From NCBI GenBank assembly GCA_012797725.1, contig JAAZON010000127.1, positions 1 to 15,867 on the forward strand: a stretch of DNA of 15,867 bases. The letters run 5' to 3'. The notes beneath the pieces are model-generated. The model was given only the letters and a program-made list of their open reading frames with translations, made no database searches and was not told where the DNA came from. The translations under genes and the position numbers were made by a program. This DNA comes from SAR324 cluster bacterium (GTDB lineage Bacteria > Bdellovibrionota > UBA2361 > JAAZON01). Positions 14,384 through 15,867 of the stretch are shown piece after piece (positions within the stretch are counted from its first letter, which is position 1; each line of letters begins with the position of its first letter).

Positions 14384-15478
14384 CTAGGGGTCTCGGTCTT
14401 TGCAGGTTCCCGCTCGTAGGGGGTAGGCCGACCAGCGAATCAAGCATTGCAGCGTAAGGATAGTTATAGGGATGAACACCATATAGACGTCAACGCCAAA
14501 GGCCTGAGTGAAACTCAACCAATATTGAACGAGCGCCGCGATGCCTAGGATTGCGAGCGTTAGACTTTTCCACCAGCGCAATCCATGCCAGACAATATCG
14601 AGATAGGGAATGAGCAGAAGCACATACGAATGACTCCATGTGTACGGCGCAACAAGCAGTGAGAGCGGAAGAACGAGATAAATGTCTTTCGTTACTTCAC
14701 TATTCCTCTTTAGGCCCAGCACAGCCCCGGCAGAAATTCCAATAAATAGTATCAGGTAATAGAGCGCAGGAATACCGAATAAATTTGGAAGCAGTATTGA
14801 AAAAGCCGGCATGTGAAATGCCTTACTGATTTCCATGCACCGCAACATGTCCTGCGGATAAGAATGCAACGCCTGTGGGCTCAATGCGAAGGTCATTCCT
14901 AACTGCAGGAGTAGAGCTAGGGCACAGTATACAAATGCTGACGCGCGCCGGGTACGTATCCAATACGCGGTGAGATAGGCAAGCAAAGGCAAGACGAGAT
15001 GAGGCTTCGAGAGCAGAAAAGAAAGCGCCAGTCCGGCAGATCGCTCGTCTCCTTTTCTCCTGTAGTGCAAAAATCCAATGAGACCCAAGAGGAGGAGCGG
15101 ATTTGTTTGACCCCACCGAAGACTATTGATATTAGGACTAAACGCGAGCACTGCGATTGCGAGTTCAATACCGGTAAGGTTGAAGTTCGCATGCTCCTCT
15201 TTCAGGAATCGCCACGACCAACCAATGGAAACTGCGATTGCGGATAACATGATGGCAAAGAAGAGGATCCGGGAAACATCAAATGGAAACAGCGCAAGCA
15301 GCGAATATAACCAGAGTATCCATGGCACATGGCCGCAGAGCGGGTGGTTGCACACAAGGTCTAACCCTGCAAGGGTCGCACGGATGCTCGCTTCGTCATA
15401 CGGGTTCGCACCCTGAAGCGCAAGCGCGCCAAAGCTCCACATAATATAGTAATCGAATAGGAAAGCTGTATCTTGCAT
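14384..15478 (-). CDS. GT87/DUF2029-type membrane glycosyltransferase, N-terminus probably truncated
   Basis: A polytopic membrane protein of the GT87 (DUF2029, PimE-like) group, which transfers sugars from polyprenyl-phosphate donors. From ATG 15478 the product has 364 residues. The family pattern is visible: DYYIMWSFGALALQGANPYD (9-28), then WGQTNPLLLLGLIGF, the GLALSFLLSKPHLVLP segment, and about eight membrane helices. The first transmembrane helix that normally precedes the FxxYY...GxxPYD region is missing. The frame does stay open upstream to TTG 15667, but that part is tandem repeat whose copies switch frame, so it is unlikely to be real coding sequence. Only GGAG at a long spacing (13 bases) precedes ATG 15478. 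It may be a damaged gene. No partner genes are visible. Confidence 0.72.
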   Translation of the reverse strand: MQDTAFLFDYYIMWSFGALALQGANPYDEASIRATLAGLDLVCNHPLCGHVPWILWLYSLLALFPFDVSRILFFAIMLSAIAVSIGWSWRFLKEEHANFNLTGIELAIAVLAFSPNINSLRWGQTNPLLLLGLIGFLHYRRKGDERSAGLALSFLLSKPHLVLPLLAYLTAYWIRTRRASAFVYCALALLLQLGMTFALSPQALHSYPQDMLRCMEISKAFHMPAFSILLPNLFGIPALYYLILFIGISAGAVLGLKRNSEVTKDIYLVLPLSLLVAPYTWSHSYVLLLIPYLDIVWHGLRWWKSLTLAILGIAALVQYWLSFTQAFGVDVYMVFIPITILTLQCLIRWSAYPLRAGTCKDRDP

Positions 15479-15498
15479 TCGAATCTCAAAGCTCCACG

Positions 15499-15665
15499 TG
15501 GCACAAATGGGGCACACACAAATGGAATGGGGCACACACAAATGGTGCCACCCTATTTTTGGGCACACAAACACACACAAATGGTGCCACCCTATTTTTG
15601 GGCACACAAATGGTGCCACCCTATTTTTGAGCAATGGTTCCAATGGTGCCACCCTATTTTTTGGC
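15499..15665. repeat. Irregular tandem repeats, hairpin-forming unit
   Basis: Four copies of AATGGTGCCACCCTATTTTT start at 15541, 15580, 15609 and 15642 (spacings 39, 29 and 33). Partial units GGCACACACAAATGG lie before the first. In most copies GTGCC can pair with GGCAC across a 12-base loop. The spacings are not all multiples of three, so the leftward reading changes frame between copies. This argues against a coding role. Confidence 0.85.
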
Positions 15666-15682
15666 AACTTTTGATTGATTTT

Positions 15683-15719
15683 TTCGATTACTAAGCGAAC
15701 ACAAACTTAGTTAATCGAA
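15683..15719. repeat. Palindrome upstream of RAYT gene (REP-like candidate)
   Basis: TTCGATTACTAAG (15683-15695) is complementary to CTTAGTTAATCGAA (15706-15719) with one bulged base and a 10-base loop. It ends 11 bases before the RAYT start codon. RAYT enzymes act on REP-type palindromes that often flank their own genes, so this is a candidate substrate. An operator is the alternative. Confidence 0.6.
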
Positions 15720-15730
15720 AGAGAGGTCAA

Positions 15731-15867
15731 ATGAGAAACAGAAGGGATAGGAGAGCAGCCAATAAACTTGTAGTCCATATAACTAACCGTACTGTGTCGG
15801 GCCTGCCATTTGTTTGCAGGCTTTTCATGTCGTTGATAATTCGAATGCTTCTTGCCAGAGCCCAGAG
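15731..15867 (+). CDS. REP-associated tyrosine transposase (RAYT, Y1_Tnp family), 5' part
   Basis: The first 45 codons of a gene cut off by the window end. RAYTs are single-copy, domesticated relatives of IS200/IS605 transposases that nick single-stranded REP hairpins with a catalytic tyrosine. The visible part begins MRNRRDRRAANK and includes VHITNRTVSGLPFVCRLFM (about 15-33) followed by IIRMLLARAQ, the typical start of the Y1 transposase domain in this group. The HUH motif and the tyrosine would lie further right, outside the window. GAGAGG is placed about four bases before ATG 15731. A 13-bp palindrome and a run of small hairpin repeats precede it. Confidence 0.72.
   Translation, partial: MRNRRDRRAANKLVVHITNRTVSGLPFVCRLFMSLIIRMLLARAQ

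Noticed and set aside
15499..15665. CRISPR array
   Set aside because: Units are spaced 39, 29 and 33 bases with spacers only about 10-20 bases long and repetitive themselves. No cas genes are present.
15479..15667. N-terminal extension of the GT87 protein through the tandem repeats
   Set aside because: The only start is TTG, and repeat copies are read in different frames (KNRVAP then PKIGWHHLCV), so the open frame is probably a by-product of the repeat.
1..15867. tRNA, rRNA or prophage/defence genes
   Set aside because: No cloverleaf, rRNA segment, integrase, nuclease, helicase or methylase motif was seen in any frame.

Overview
The window reads as chromosomal DNA of a motile Gram-negative bacterium. 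It has a flagellin gene, proteins with Sec signal peptides, an ECF sigma factor with a membrane anti-sigma partner, periplasmic disulfide-forming machinery of the VKOR-DsbA fusion type, and lipid-linked-sugar glycosyltransferases. The VKOR-DsbA fusion, the secreted dockerin-type protein and the start of a RAYT transposase would fit a deltaproteobacterial, Bdellovibrionota-like or other deep-branching Gram-negative lineage. Nothing here fixes the phylum. The DNA looks AT-rich, with somewhat GC-richer genes at the right end. TAA, TAG and TGA all end intact genes, so the code looks standard.

Left part (1-2720, + strand): a flagellin gene with a sigma28-like promoter and a structured 5' leader, then three short unrecognised ORFs (68, 69 and 62 codons), the last two with very strong Shine-Dalgarno sites, closed by a clear intrinsic terminator. 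Next (2850-5375): a stress-response module. A leftward operon carries an ECF sigma factor, a membrane anti-sigma-like protein and a Spy/CpxP-type LTxxQ periplasmic protein. A divergent secreted DUF2202 ferritin-like protein faces it. Then (5392-9054) a leftward three-gene envelope operon: a VKOR-DsbA fusion, an ArnT/PMT-type glycosyltransferase, and a secreted HExxH (DUF922-like) protein.

From 9300 to 14380 the DNA is accessory and decaying. Three consecutive ghost genes on the + strand (a secreted protein, an unknown, and a Sel1-repeat lipoprotein) keep long reading frames interrupted by stops. They abut one copy of a ~195-bp element. A second, inverted copy lies about 3 kb away. The two copies bracket an intact secreted beta-propeller/dockerin-like gene and two damaged ORFs. 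The B copy ends in a long hairpin whose stem has partly decayed in copy A.

At the right end (14384-15867) a GT87/DUF2029-type glycosyltransferase lacks its usual N-terminal membrane segment. Its 5' side runs into irregular hairpin-forming tandem repeats, followed by a palindrome and then the first 45 codons of a REP-associated tyrosine transposase (RAYT). The most interesting non-genic signals are the inverted element pair, the ghost-gene cluster and the repeat/palindrome/RAYT junction. I did not see a clearly new defence or metabolic system.
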